A stretch of DNA of 64,000 bases. Origin: Clostridium thermobutyricum DSM 4928 (GTDB taxonomy: Bacteria > Bacillota > Clostridia > Clostridiales > Clostridiaceae). The DNA is taken from NCBI RefSeq assembly GCF_002050515.1, contig NZ_LTAY01000022.1, positions 1 through 64,000 of the forward strand, in the 5' to 3' direction. A program made the translations under genes and the position numbers. The notes under the pieces are model-generated. The model was not told where the DNA came from. It worked only from the letters and a program-made list of their open reading frames with translations, and did no database searches. The stretch's first letter is position 1. Every line of letters begins with the position of its first letter. This document shows positions 35,641 through 44,520 of this stretch, piece after piece.

Positions 35641-36660
35641 GTGAAAAAAGTATATGTTAAAGATGCAATAGGAATGGTTCTTTGTCATGATATAACGAAG
35701 ATAGTTCCAGGAGAATTTAAAGGAAGAGCCTTTAAAAAAGGGCATATAATAAGAGAAGAAGATATAGATGAACTTCTTTCAATAGGAAAAGAACATATTT
35801 ATGTTTGGGAAGCAGAAGAAGGTATGTTACATGAAAATGATGCAGCAGAAAGAATAAAAAATTTAGTATGCGGTGAAGGAATAAAATTTGGAGAAATAAA
35901 AGAAGGAAAAATAAATTTTATAGCAGAAAGAAATGGACTTCTAAAGATAAATAAAGAAAAGCTTTTAGACATAAATGATTTAGGAGAAATAATAATAGCG
36001 ACAATTCATAATAATACTCCAGTTAAAGAAGGAGAATTATTAGGGGGAACTAGAGTTATTCCTCTTGTTATAGATGAAAAGAAAATAATAGAAGCAGAAA
36101 ATCTTATAAATGAAAAGATAATAGAAGTAAAAGAAATAAAAGGAAAGAAAGTTCACATGATAACTACTGGAAGCGAAGTTTTTCATGGAAGAATAAAAGA
36201 TGCTTTTGGACCAGCAGTTAAAAGAAAAGTAGAATATTATGGTTGTGAATTAGTAAATCAAGCAATTGTAGATGATAAAAAAGAAGATATAATAAGAGAA
36301 ATACATAAAGCTTTGGATGCTGGAGCAGAATTTATAGTTTGTACAGGAGGAATGTCAGTAGATCCAGATGATATAACTCCAACAGCAATAAAAGAATGTG
36401 GAGCAGAACTAGTAACATATGGTGCACCAGTTCTTCCAGGAGCTATGTTTCTTTTAGCTTATTATGGAGATATACCAATAGTAGGTCTTCCAGGCTGTGT
36501 AATGTATTCAAAAAGAACAATATTTGATATAGTTCTTCCTAGAATATTAGCAGATGAAAAATTAAAAAGAAGAGATATTAGTGAGCTTGGACATGGAGGT
36601 CAATGTTTAGATTGTAAGGTTTGTACATTCCCACATTGTTCATTTGGAAAGGGTGTTTAA
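35641..36660 (+). CDS. molybdopterin-binding MoeA-like protein with Cys-rich tail
   Basis: 339 residues. A SAF-like N-terminal part (1-70), an intermediate region, and a MoCF-binding domain from about 175 ([47 protein letters not shown]). It ends in [18 protein letters not shown], a C-x2-C-x2-C-x4-C set that standard MoeA lacks. GTG start with GAGGG upstream. Probably handles or delivers the cofactor or acts on a molybdoenzyme; exact role unknown. Confidence 0.75.
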   Translation: MKKVYVKDAIGMVLCHDITKIVPGEFKGRAFKKGHIIREEDIDELLSIGKEHIYVWEAEEGMLHENDAAERIKNLVCGEGIKFGEIKEGKINFIAERNGLLKINKEKLLDINDLGEIIIATIHNNTPVKEGELLGGTRVIPLVIDEKKIIEAENLINEKIIEVKEIKGKKVHMITTGSEVFHGRIKDAFGPAVKRKVEYYGCELVNQAIVDDKKEDIIREIHKALDAGAEFIVCTGGMSVDPDDITPTAIKECGAELVTYGAPVLPGAMFLLAYYGDIPIVGLPGCVMYSKRTIFDIVLPRILADEKLKRRDISELGHGGQCLDCKVCTFPHCSFGKGV

Positions 36661-36661
36661 T

Positions 36662-37138
36662 TTGGAAGGTAAATTTACTCATTTTGATAATGAGGGCAAT
36701 GCTGTAATGGTTGATGTTACAGATAAAAAAGAAACTAAAAGAGTTGCAATAGCAACAGGAAAAGTAAATGTAAGTAAGGAAACTTTAGAATTAATAAAAG
36801 AAGGTAAAATAGGAAAAGGAGATGTTCTAGGAGTAGCTAGAGTTGCTGGGATTATGGGAATGAAAAGAACATCAGATTTAATTCCTATGTGCCATCCAAT
36901 AATGATCAATGGTTGTTCAATAAATTTTGAAATAGATGATGAAAATAATTCTATTATAATAGAAGGAATGGCTAAAATAAGTGAAAAAACAGGTGTTGAA
37001 ATGGAAGCCTTAACAGGAGTTACTATAGCAGCATTAACTATTTATGATATGTGTAAAGCTGTAGATAAAAGAATAACAATTTCAGATGTACACTTAAAAA
37101 GTAAAACAGGTGGAAAAAGTGGAGACTTTTTTTACTAA
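36662..37138 (+). CDS. moaC: cyclic pyranopterin monophosphate synthase
   Basis: 158 residues. TTG start chosen because the product then begins [20 protein letters not shown], the normal MoaC N-terminus, with AAAGGG 9 bases upstream in the end of the previous gene. [13 protein letters not shown] and [20 protein letters not shown] hold the active site. It finishes the ring closure begun by MoaA. Confidence 0.93.
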   Translation: MEGKFTHFDNEGNAVMVDVTDKKETKRVAIATGKVNVSKETLELIKEGKIGKGDVLGVARVAGIMGMKRTSDLIPMCHPIMINGCSINFEIDDENNSIIIEGMAKISEKTGVEMEALTGVTIAALTIYDMCKAVDKRITISDVHLKSKTGGKSGDFFY

Positions 37139-37153
37139 TAAGAGGTGAATTTT

Positions 37154-38122
37154 TTGAAAGATAAGTATGGTAGAACAGTAGATTATATAAGAATATCACT
37201 TACAGATAAATGTAATTTAAGATGTATTTACTGTATGCCTAGTGATGGAAATAGTTTTTTTGAAAAAGAAGAAAATTTAAATAATGATGAAATATATAAA
37301 ATAGTTAAAGAAAGTGCTAAACTTGGAATAAGAAAAGTTAGATTGACAGGTGGAGAACCATTAGTTAGAAAAGATATAAATGAGCTAATAGAGAAAATAT
37401 ATTCAATAGATGGAATTGAAGAGATAGCATTAACTACTAATGGTATGCTTTTAGAAGAAAGATTAGAATTCTTACATAGTCATGGAGTAAAAAGTTTAAA
37501 TATAAGTTTAGATACTTTAAATGAAGAAAAGTTTAAGTATATAACTCGTGGAGGAGATATACATAAAGTATTTAGAAGTATAGAAAAAGGTTTAAAATTA
37601 GGCATAAAAATAAAAATAAATACTGTTGTTATAGAAGATATAAATAAAAATGAGATTATAGATTTAATAAATTTTACTAAAGATAGAGATATTTCATTGA
37701 GATTTATAGAGCTTATGCCAATAGGAGAAGGTAAAAAATTCAAAGGTGTTTCTAATGAAGAAATAATTAAAATTATAGAAGATAATAATTTAGAAACTGT
37801 AATTTTAGAAAGAAATAAAAAAGATGGTCCTGCAAAATATATAAAAATAAAAGATTATAAAGGGAAAATTGGATTCATAAGTGCAATGAGTAACTGTTTT
37901 TGTGAGGACTGTAATAGAATAAGAATTACTACTGATGGAATGCTTAAAAAATGTTTAAATTGGAAAAGCGATATAAATTTAAAAAAAGTTATTAGAGAAG
38001 GTAAAGAAGAAAAACTATTAGAAACAATAAAAAATGGAATCTACAATAAACCTAAAATGTATTTATTTAACAAACAAGATGCTAATGAAGAAAATAGAAA
38101 TATGAACGAAATTGGAGGATAG
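37154..38122 (+). CDS. moaA: GTP 3',8-cyclase (radical SAM)
   Basis: 322 residues. The N-terminal 4Fe-4S/SAM motif is Cys20, Cys24, Cys27 in CNLRCIYC; the C-terminal second cluster lies in NCFCEDCNRIRITTDG with a further Cys in KKCLNW. It rearranges GTP to 3',8-cyclo-GTP. TTG 37154 is preferred over GTG 37145 because AGAGGTG would be its Shine-Dalgarno. It lacks the usual C-terminal double-glycine; the tail is extended and polar. Confidence 0.9.
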   Translation: MKDKYGRTVDYIRISLTDKCNLRCIYCMPSDGNSFFEKEENLNNDEIYKIVKESAKLGIRKVRLTGGEPLVRKDINELIEKIYSIDGIEEIALTTNGMLLEERLEFLHSHGVKSLNISLDTLNEEKFKYITRGGDIHKVFRSIEKGLKLGIKIKINTVVIEDINKNEIIDLINFTKDRDISLRFIELMPIGEGKKFKGVSNEEIIKIIEDNNLETVILERNKKDGPAKYIKIKDYKGKIGFISAMSNCFCEDCNRIRITTDGMLKKCLNWKSDINLKKVIREGKEEKLLETIKNGIYNKPKMYLFNKQDANEENRNMNEIGG

Positions 38123-38123
38123 T

Positions 38124-38555
38124 ATGGGAAAAATAGTAGCAATATGCAAAAGTGAAAAAAAAGGAACAGCTAAGAAAAGAATAGATGAAATAAATTTAAT
38201 TGAAAACTTTGGCTTAGAAGGAGATGCCCATGGTGGAAATTGGCATAGACAAGTTAGCTTATTAGATGTTCAAAAAATAAATGACTTCAATAAAGAAGGC
38301 GGAAATGTAGTTTTTGGAGATTTTGGAGAAAATCTTGTTATAGAAGGAATAGAAGTAGATAAATTACCAATTGGACAAAAGCTACAAGTAGGTGATGCTA
38401 TTTTAGAAGTAACTCAAATAGGAAAAAAATGCCACAATGAATGTGAAATTTTCCATAGAGTAGGAAGATGTATAATGCCAGTGTATGGAACTTTTGCACG
38501 TGTTATAAAAAGTGGACATATAGAAGAAGGCCTAGATATTGAATTAATAAAATAA
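38124..38555 (+). CDS. MOSC domain protein
   Basis: 143 residues, stand-alone MOSC (C-terminal domain of Moco sulfurase). It contains GLEGDAHGGNWHRQVSLLD, FGENLVIEG and IGKKCHNECEIF, with the conserved cysteine pair that could carry a sulfur or bind a cofactor. GGAGG lies inside the moaA stop region. Last gene of the Moco operon. Likely a cofactor carrier or modifier; inference. Confidence 0.83.
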   Translation: MGKIVAICKSEKKGTAKKRIDEINLIENFGLEGDAHGGNWHRQVSLLDVQKINDFNKEGGNVVFGDFGENLVIEGIEVDKLPIGQKLQVGDAILEVTQIGKKCHNECEIFHRVGRCIMPVYGTFARVIKSGHIEEGLDIELIK

Positions 38556-38566
38556 AATATATAAAA

Positions 38567-38595
38567 TTGAAAAAAATTAACAATTAATGTATAAT
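38567..38595 (+). promoter_or_regulatory. promoter of icd
   Basis: TTGAAA, 17-bp spacer, TATAAT; start about 38602. An inverted repeat (38594-38605 with 38616-38627) overlaps the -10/start region. Confidence 0.7.
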
Positions 38596-38632
38596 ATCCC
38601 TAAATTTATTAAAAGATTTGGGGGTATTTTTT

Positions 38633-39841
38633 ATGGTTAAAATTAAAATGAAAACACCATTAGTTGAAATGGATGGAGATGAAATGACAAGAATTCTATG
38701 GAAGAGCATAAAAGAAGATTTATTAGAACCTTTTATAGAATTAAAAACAGAATATTATGATTTGGGGCTAAAACATAGAGATGAAACATTAGATAAAGTA
38801 ACAATAGAGGCAGCAGAAGCAATAAAAAAATATGGAGTAGGGGTAAAATGTGCTACAATAACTGCAAATGCAGATAGAGTAAAAGAATATAATTTAAAAG
38901 AAATGTGGAAAAGTCCAAATGGAACTATTAGAGCTATTTTGGATGGGACAGTTTTTAGATCACCAATATTAATTAATAATATAAAACCATACGTTAATAA
39001 TTGGGAGAAACCTATAACAATTGCTAGACATGCTTATGGAGATATATATAAAGATGTTGAAATGAAAATAGAAGGAAAAGGAAAGTGTGAGCTAGTATTC
39101 ACTGATGAAAATGGAAAAGAAGCTAGAGAATTAATTCATAATTTTAATGGTCAAGGTGTAGTTTTAGGAATGCATAATTTAAATTCATCTATAGAAAGTT
39201 TTGCAAGAAGCTGTTTTAATTATGCTTTAGATATAAAAGAAGATTTATGGTTTTCAAGTAAAGATACTATTTCTAAAAAATATGATCATACTTTTAAGGA
39301 TATTTTTGAAGATATATATAATAAAGAATATAAAGAGAAATTTGAAAAATTAGGAATTAAATATTTTTATACTTTAATAGATGATGCTGTAGCAAGAGTT
39401 ATTAAATCTAATGGAGGAATGATTTGGGCATGTAAAAATTATGATGGAGATGTTATGAGTGATATGATAGCAACTACATTTGGATCTTTAGCAATGATGA
39501 CATCTGTTTTAGTATCTCCAGAAGGGAATTATGAATATGAAGCAGCTCATGGAACAGTTCAAAGGCATTACTATAGATATTTAAAAGGAGGAGATACATC
39601 TACTAATTCAATTGCTACAATATTTGCATGGACTGGAGCTTTAAGAAAACGTGGAGAATTAGATGATAATGAAGAATTAATAATATTTGCTAATAAATTA
39701 GAAAAAGCTTCAATTAAAGTAATAGAAGATGGTAAGATGACAAAAGATTTAGCTTTAATAACAAGTTATAAAAATCCAATTGTATTAGATAGTTTTCAAT
39801 TTATAAAGGAAATAAGGAATGAATTAGAAAAAATACTATAA
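38633..39841 (+). CDS. icd: NADP-dependent isocitrate dehydrogenase
   Basis: 402 residues, the homodimeric eukaryote-like subfamily. [13 protein letters not shown] opens the protein. [20 protein letters not shown] holds the isocitrate-binding Ser/Asn/Arg residues, [20 protein letters not shown] the metal aspartates, and [14 protein letters not shown] the coenzyme part. It makes 2-oxoglutarate for glutamate. ATG 38633 chosen because GGGGGT is 7 bases upstream. No citrate synthase or aconitase gene adjoins it. Confidence 0.92.
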   Translation: MVKIKMKTPLVEMDGDEMTRILWKSIKEDLLEPFIELKTEYYDLGLKHRDETLDKVTIEAAEAIKKYGVGVKCATITANADRVKEYNLKEMWKSPNGTIRAILDGTVFRSPILINNIKPYVNNWEKPITIARHAYGDIYKDVEMKIEGKGKCELVFTDENGKEARELIHNFNGQGVVLGMHNLNSSIESFARSCFNYALDIKEDLWFSSKDTISKKYDHTFKDIFEDIYNKEYKEKFEKLGIKYFYTLIDDAVARVIKSNGGMIWACKNYDGDVMSDMIATTFGSLAMMTSVLVSPEGNYEYEAAHGTVQRHYYRYLKGGDTSTNSIATIFAWTGALRKRGELDDNEELIIFANKLEKASIKVIEDGKMTKDLALITSYKNPIVLDSFQFIKEIRNELEKIL

Positions 39842-39859
39842 AGTCATAAAAAATAAGGT

Positions 39860-39922
39860 TTTAATTTGACCTCATTAAGAAGTGTATATAATATTTTTAA
39901 TGAGGTCAAATTCTTTTTTTGG
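39860..39922 (+). terminator. terminator of icd
   Basis: Sixteen-bp perfect arms AATTTGACCTCATTAA / TTAATGAGGTCAAATT (39863-39878, 39897-39912), then CTTTTTTT. Confidence 0.85.
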
Positions 39923-39966
39923 AAATATATAAAAAAAAGAAAAAGATCAAAAAAATGTTAATAAAA

Positions 39967-40012
39967 TTGTTTACATTTATAGGAAAGTATTATAGAATAT
40001 AAATGTAAACAA
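39967..40012. promoter_or_regulatory. 15-bp inverted repeat upstream of the PTS locus
   Basis: Perfect arms TTGTTTACATTTATA (39967-39981) and TATAAATGTAAACAA (39998-40012), 16 bases apart. A weak TTTACA-N17-TAGAAT promoter (39970-39998) would lie inside. Likely a regulator-binding site. Confidence 0.55.
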
Positions 40013-40185
40013 AAATTAACTAAATTGTAAATGATTTCGTATTTATAAGTTCAAAACAATAAAATGCAAAATATGTACAAAATGGAAAATATGTGATAAT
40101 ATTGTAATAAGTTTAACAAAGTATTCATGAAAACTTTTTTAAAACATATAATTCAAATAGATGTAATTTAAAGGGAGATGGGAAT

Positions 40186-40497
40186 ATGAATAAAGTATTA
40201 GTATTATCAAAAGGAACTGGACAAGCTAAAGCTTTCGAAAGAGCAGCTATGGCATATACAGAAAAAAATAATGATCCAGTTGAATGGATTTTTGCAACTG
40301 AAGCTACAATGGGAGAAGCTATTTCAAAAGGTGATATTACTGTTGCAATTATATCACCAGAATTAATGTTAGTTGAGAAAAAGCTTCAAGCTGAATTAGA
40401 AACAGTTGAAATTCCATATATAACAATAAAACCAGTTGATTTTGGACTTAAAAATATGGAAAAGATAATGCCACAATTAAAACCTTATATAAAATAA
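40186..40497 (+). CDS. PTS lactose/cellobiose IIB-like protein lacking the active cysteine
   Basis: 103 residues. It aligns with cellobiose/chitobiose-type IIB: a first beta strand KVLVLSKG, and AIISPELMLVEKKLQAELETVEIP, then DFGLKNMEKIM. In active IIB the first strand ends in a phosphorylated Cys (LxCSAGMSTS); here it reads VLSKGTGQA and there is no cysteine in the whole protein. So it cannot be phosphorylated in the usual way; it may be regulatory. Followed by a PEGA-like gene and IIC. Confidence 0.65.
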   Translation: MNKVLVLSKGTGQAKAFERAAMAYTEKNNDPVEWIFATEATMGEAISKGDITVAIISPELMLVEKKLQAELETVEIPYITIKPVDFGLKNMEKIMPQLKPYIK

Positions 40498-40509
40498 TAA
40501 AGGTGACAT

Positions 40510-40821
40510 ATGGGAGACATTATACTAACTAGACCTGGAAGAGAAATGTTTAGATTACTTGACTATGGAATTTACGTGGATGGAAAAAAGGTTAACTTTA
40601 TAAGGGATGATACTAGAAAGGTATTAAAGCTAAAAGAAGGTAATCATGAAATATATATTAGAGCACTTGGTGCTAAAAGTAATATTTTAAATATAAATAT
40701 AAAAAATAAGGAAACGGTTAGGTTAACATGTAAAAATAATTTAACAGGTTTCAAGTATTTATTCTCATATTTATATATTTTTAGTAAAAATTTACTTAAG
40801 TTAGATTATACTAAGATTTAA
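40510..40821 (+). CDS. small PEGA-like protein, unknown
   Basis: 103 residues. Beta-rich core IYVDGKKVNFIRDDTRKVLKLKEGNHEIYIRALGAKSN resembling PEGA/surface-binding domains, then a hydrophobic FKYLFSYLYIF segment near the end. No signal peptide. Twelve bases after the IIB gene with AAAGGTG. Function unknown. Confidence 0.6.
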   Translation: MGDIILTRPGREMFRLLDYGIYVDGKKVNFIRDDTRKVLKLKEGNHEIYIRALGAKSNILNINIKNKETVRLTCKNNLTGFKYLFSYLYIFSKNLLKLDYTKI

Positions 40822-40878
40822 TGGTCAAAGTCATTAGTATAATTTTAAGGGGATAGCTTAAATTAATTTTAACTAAAG

Positions 40879-40941
40879 ATTGAGAATAAATAAAAAGGGG
40901 TATGTATATCTTTTATAAAAAGAGAACGGCACTTTCTCAAT
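40879..40941 (+). other. structured leader upstream of the IIC gene
   Basis: ATTGAGAA (40879-40886) pairs with TTCTCAAT (40934-40941) around a 47-base loop, 45 bases before the IIC start. It could be an RNA regulatory element or a mRNA processing site. Confidence 0.4.
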
Positions 40942-40985
40942 GTAAAGGATAATCATATAAATAAATGTATATAGGGGGAACTAAA

Positions 40986-42338
40986 ATGAAATTTATGGAC
41001 AAATTAGCGGCTGGCTTAGAAAAATTTCTTATGCCAATAGCTGAAAAGCTAGGTCGCCAAAAGCAATTATGTGCTTTAAGAGATGGATTTATAGCAACAT
41101 TACCAGTGGCAATGGCAGGAGCCATGGGGTCATTATTTTTAAACGCACTTGTAAGAGACACATCAGTATTTGGTGAAAAATTAAACAAAATTGATGCATA
41201 CGCACAAAATATTCAACCATTTTTAACAAAGTATATTCAACCTATACTTGGTAACATGTGGTGGGGAACTATTGCATTAACGTCATTATTTATAGTATTA
41301 GCTATCGCTTATTCATTAGGAAGAGCTTATGATGTTGACCCATTTGCAACAGCTTTAGTTTCATTAGGAGCATTTTTAACATTAGTACCAGATTCAACTA
41401 ATGTAACACTACAACCAGAAGGAGCTGCAGAAGTTACAGGATCAGCATGGGGACTTATAAACTATAGTTCATTTAACTCAACTGCCATGTTTACAGCAAT
41501 GCTTGTAGCATTATTAGGAGGGCAATTATTTATTTATCTTACTAAAAAAGGAATTGTTATTAAAATGCCTGAGCAAGTGCCACCAGCTGTATCAAAAGCA
41601 TTCGCAGCTGTTATACCAGCAATCGTTGTAATAGGATTAGCAGGATTAGTACATTCATTATCTTTAGCATTTACAGGAATGGACTTCAAGGTATTTATCG
41701 AAAAAACAATTCAAGAACCTTTAATGGCACTTGGACAATCACCAATAACTTATATAATATTAATTTTATTATCACAATTATTATGGTTCTTTGGATTACA
41801 TGGATTAAACATGGTAGAACCAGCATTAAATACTTTATATAAACCAGCATTATATGATAACATTGATGCTGTAACAGCTGGAGGAGAAGCAATTAATACA
41901 TTAACAAGAAACTTTGTTGACGTATATGCAATGCCAGGAGGATCTGGAGGTACTCTAGCACTATTAATAGCTATATTCATATTTTCTAAGAGACAAGAAT
42001 CAAGAGAACTTGCTAAATTAGCTATAGCACCAGGATGTTTCAATATTAATGAGCCAGTAATATTTGGTTTACCATTAGTATTAAACCCAATTTACTTTAT
42101 ACCATTTATAATTACACCACCAATCTGTATAGCAATAGCTTATATGGCAACGGAAGCAGGACTTGTATCTAGAATTTGTGCAGAACTTCCATGGGTTACA
42201 CCACCAGTGTTCCATGCTGTACTAGCTACAAATGGAGATATAAAAGCAGGTATACTTGCAGCAGCATTATTACTTCTTTCAGTATTAATCTGGACTCCAT
42301 TCGTTATAGCTGCTAACAGAATAGGAAATGAAGAATAA
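40986..42338 (+). CDS. PTS lactose/cellobiose-family IIC permease
   Basis: 450 residues, about ten membrane segments. N-terminal amphipathic helix MKFMDKLAAGLEKFLMPIAEKLG, ALRDGFIATLPVAMAGA, GLHGLNMVEPALN and FNINEPVIFGLPLVLNPIYF (the GxNEP sugar-binding region) identify the CelB/ChbC family. Its partner IIB upstream lacks the cysteine and no IIA is here. ATG 40986 has AGGGGG upstream. Codons are biased as in well-expressed genes. Confidence 0.9.
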   Translation: MKFMDKLAAGLEKFLMPIAEKLGRQKQLCALRDGFIATLPVAMAGAMGSLFLNALVRDTSVFGEKLNKIDAYAQNIQPFLTKYIQPILGNMWWGTIALTSLFIVLAIAYSLGRAYDVDPFATALVSLGAFLTLVPDSTNVTLQPEGAAEVTGSAWGLINYSSFNSTAMFTAMLVALLGGQLFIYLTKKGIVIKMPEQVPPAVSKAFAAVIPAIVVIGLAGLVHSLSLAFTGMDFKVFIEKTIQEPLMALGQSPITYIILILLSQLLWFFGLHGLNMVEPALNTLYKPALYDNIDAVTAGGEAINTLTRNFVDVYAMPGGSGGTLALLIAIFIFSKRQESRELAKLAIAPGCFNINEPVIFGLPLVLNPIYFIPFIITPPICIAIAYMATEAGLVSRICAELPWVTPPVFHAVLATNGDIKAGILAAALLLLSVLIWTPFVIAANRIGNEE

Positions 42339-42359
42339 TTAAAAATTAATTATATAAAT

Positions 42360-42400
42360 TTGAAAGGGATATAAGTAGAACTTATATCCCTTATATTTTG
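42360..42400 (+). terminator. intrinsic terminator
   Basis: AAGGGATATAAG / CTTATATCCCTT perfect 12-bp stem, then ATATTTTG. Confidence 0.8.
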
Positions 42401-42545
42401 AGTAAAATAATTATATGTAAAAAGAAAATTATATAAATATATTACATAGATTATAATAAAAACATAAAGTTTTAAAAATATAGAAAACGAATACCTTTAT
42501 ATGTTAAAATAATTATGTAATAGGAAATAATAGGAGGGATTATAG

Positions 42546-43076
42546 GTGGGATTTATAAATTCAACTGTAGTAGATTATCCGGTAGAAGAGGTTTTTAAAG
42601 TTTTTATAAGAACTGCAAAAAGAGATTTTCCAAAATTTAATGAAAAAGATCCTATAGGAAGTGCTGTTATAAAACAAGTAGGAACATATTCAGCTAAAAC
42701 AGGAACTCTTAGAATTGAGATAACTGATTATAAATTAAATGAAAAATATCAAATAACAAGTGTAAGAGATAAAATGATGTATATTTCAACTTATTCTTTT
42801 GAAAAAGATGGAGAAGATAGAACAAAAATAACTCTTGAGGAGACTGAAGAAACTCCAGGAGCATTTCAAATTATTAATACTATAATACAAAAAGTACTTT
42901 TTAAGAAAACTGTAAGACGAAGATTTGGAACTTTTATAAATGGTCTTGAAAGTGAGATTGAAAAGCATAGAGAAAAAGTTTTAAAGGCACAACCTAAAAA
43001 AGTATCAGAAAACTCAGAAGAAGAGATTGCTATTGAAAAGGAAAGTGCACAATTAGAAAATATAGAAGCAAAATAA
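42546..43076 (+). CDS. DUF3284 family protein
   Basis: 176 residues. An SRPBCC-like fold (VVDYPVEEVFKVFIRTAKRDFPKF, then TLEETEETPGAFQIINTIIQKVLFKK) followed by a charged Lys/Glu tail from about 140. DUF3284 genes commonly lie beside cellobiose-type PTS genes, as here. GTG start with AGGAGGG. Function unknown. Confidence 0.72.
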   Translation: MGFINSTVVDYPVEEVFKVFIRTAKRDFPKFNEKDPIGSAVIKQVGTYSAKTGTLRIEITDYKLNEKYQITSVRDKMMYISTYSFEKDGEDRTKITLEETEETPGAFQIINTIIQKVLFKKTVRRRFGTFINGLESEIEKHREKVLKAQPKKVSENSEEEIAIEKESAQLENIEAK

Positions 43077-43108
43077 AAATGATGTGAGATAATCTCACAT
43101 CATTTTTG
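43077..43108. terminator. bidirectional terminator
   Basis: GATGTGAGAT..ATCTCACATC perfect stem (43081-43101) with T-runs both ways. Confidence 0.82.
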
Positions 43109-43110
43109 TT

Positions 43111-44349
43111 TTAAAAAGCAAAGTTTCCATCTTTAAATACTTGAATTTCTTCTCCGGAGTGAGTTATTCCTATTATATTTAAATCTTTAGAACCAACCAT
43201 AAAATCAACATGCTGTAAAGAATCATTAACACCATGTTTTTCTAATTCTTCTTCACTCATTTGCTCTCCACCTTCAATACAGCTTCCATATGCACGACCA
43301 ATAGCAAGGTGGCATGAAGCATTTTCATCAAATAGTGTATTATAGAAAAGAATATTTGAATTTGATATAGGAGAATCATAAGGAACAAGAGCAACTTCTC
43401 CTAAATAGTGTGAACCTTCATCAGTTTCTATTAATTCTTTTAAAGCATCATAGCCTTCTTTTGCAGCAAAATCTACTATTTTTCCATCTTTAAAAGTAAG
43501 AGAAAAATCAGTTATTAAAGTTCCACTATGATTTAATGGTTTAGTTGAATAAACAATTCCATTAACACCAGTCTTTTTAGGTAAAGTAAATATTTCTTCT
43601 GTAGGGATATTAGCTATAAATTCTAATCCTTTAGAAGTAAAATCAGAACCTCCACACCAAATATGTCCTTCTGGTAATTCAATTTCTAAGTCTGTACCTA
43701 AACTGTTTGAATATTTAAGAGTTTTAAAATTATATTTTTTGAAAGATTTAATTTTTTCTTTTAAGTTATTTGAGTGATTTGTCCATTCAGTATTAGGATC
43801 TTCTAGATCAACTCTAACAATTTTAAATATAGCTTCCCATAAAGCTTCAACTGCTTTTTCTTCAGATAAATCTGGGAATACTTTTTTAGCCCAAGCTACT
43901 GTTGGTAAGGAAACAACACACCATGCATTTTCATTATTCATAACTTTTGCATAGTAATCTTTTAAAGCTATGCTTCTACTTTGAGAAAATGCTGCTACTT
44001 TTTTTGAATCTATATCTTTAAGAAGTTCAGGATTACTTGCAGAGATTGAAAGAAATGACGCACCTTCTCTTTGATAATAAAGATATTTTTCAACTTCAAA
44101 TGATGGAACATTTTTTAATGTTTCCATAGAAGCATTTTCAAATCTTATTTTAGAAAAGTTTTCATCTCCATAATTTATATAAACATCTTTAGCTCCAGCT
44201 TTATATGCTTTTTCTGAAACTTTTCTAGCAAAGCTAGCACATTCGATTGGAGAATTTATAAATAATAAACCATCTTTTTGAATATTAAGTCCTTTTTTTA
44301 CAATTAAATCTGCATATTTTTCTATCATATTGTCAAAATTATTAATCAT
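43111..44349 (-). CDS. M29 family aminopeptidase (AmpS/thermophilic type)
   Basis: 412 residues. The M29 pattern: KYADLIVKKGLNIQKDGLL at the start, TDLEIELPEGHIWCGGSDFTSKGLEFIANIPTEE near 220-250, DEGSHYLGEVALVPYDSPI near 315 and NASCHLAIGRAYGSCIEGG near 345-365 with metal Glu/His residues. A cytosolic metallopeptidase. ATG with GGAGGT. Divergent from glsA. Confidence 0.9.
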   Translation of the reverse strand: MINNFDNMIEKYADLIVKKGLNIQKDGLLFINSPIECASFARKVSEKAYKAGAKDVYINYGDENFSKIRFENASMETLKNVPSFEVEKYLYYQREGASFLSISASNPELLKDIDSKKVAAFSQSRSIALKDYYAKVMNNENAWCVVSLPTVAWAKKVFPDLSEEKAVEALWEAIFKIVRVDLEDPNTEWTNHSNNLKEKIKSFKKYNFKTLKYSNSLGTDLEIELPEGHIWCGGSDFTSKGLEFIANIPTEEIFTLPKKTGVNGIVYSTKPLNHSGTLITDFSLTFKDGKIVDFAAKEGYDALKELIETDEGSHYLGEVALVPYDSPISNSNILFYNTLFDENASCHLAIGRAYGSCIEGGEQMSEEELEKHGVNDSLQHVDFMVGSKDLNIIGITHSGEEIQVFKDGNFAF

Positions 44350-44442
44350 GTCAATACCTCCAAATTAATATAATAAAATTATTTTACCATATATAGTAAA
44401 GTAAATGGATAACAAAGTTTAAACAACTTGAAAACATATTTA

Positions 44443-44471
44443 TTGTATGCGTACATAATAAGTAATATAAT
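44443..44471 (+). promoter_or_regulatory. promoter of glsA
   Basis: TTGTAT, 17-bp spacer, TATAAT, 50 bases before the TTG start. Confidence 0.6.
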
Positions 44472-44520
44472 ATATTTACTTAATAATAATGTTTTAATTA
44501 ATAGAAATGAGGTGCTAAAT

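Larger units (their letters stand above)
39842..40185. other. 344-bp intergenic region, icd to PTS
   Basis: It holds the icd terminator, the inverted repeat at 39967-40012 and a long AT-rich leader before the IIB gene. No gene or known riboswitch is seen. Confidence 0.6.
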
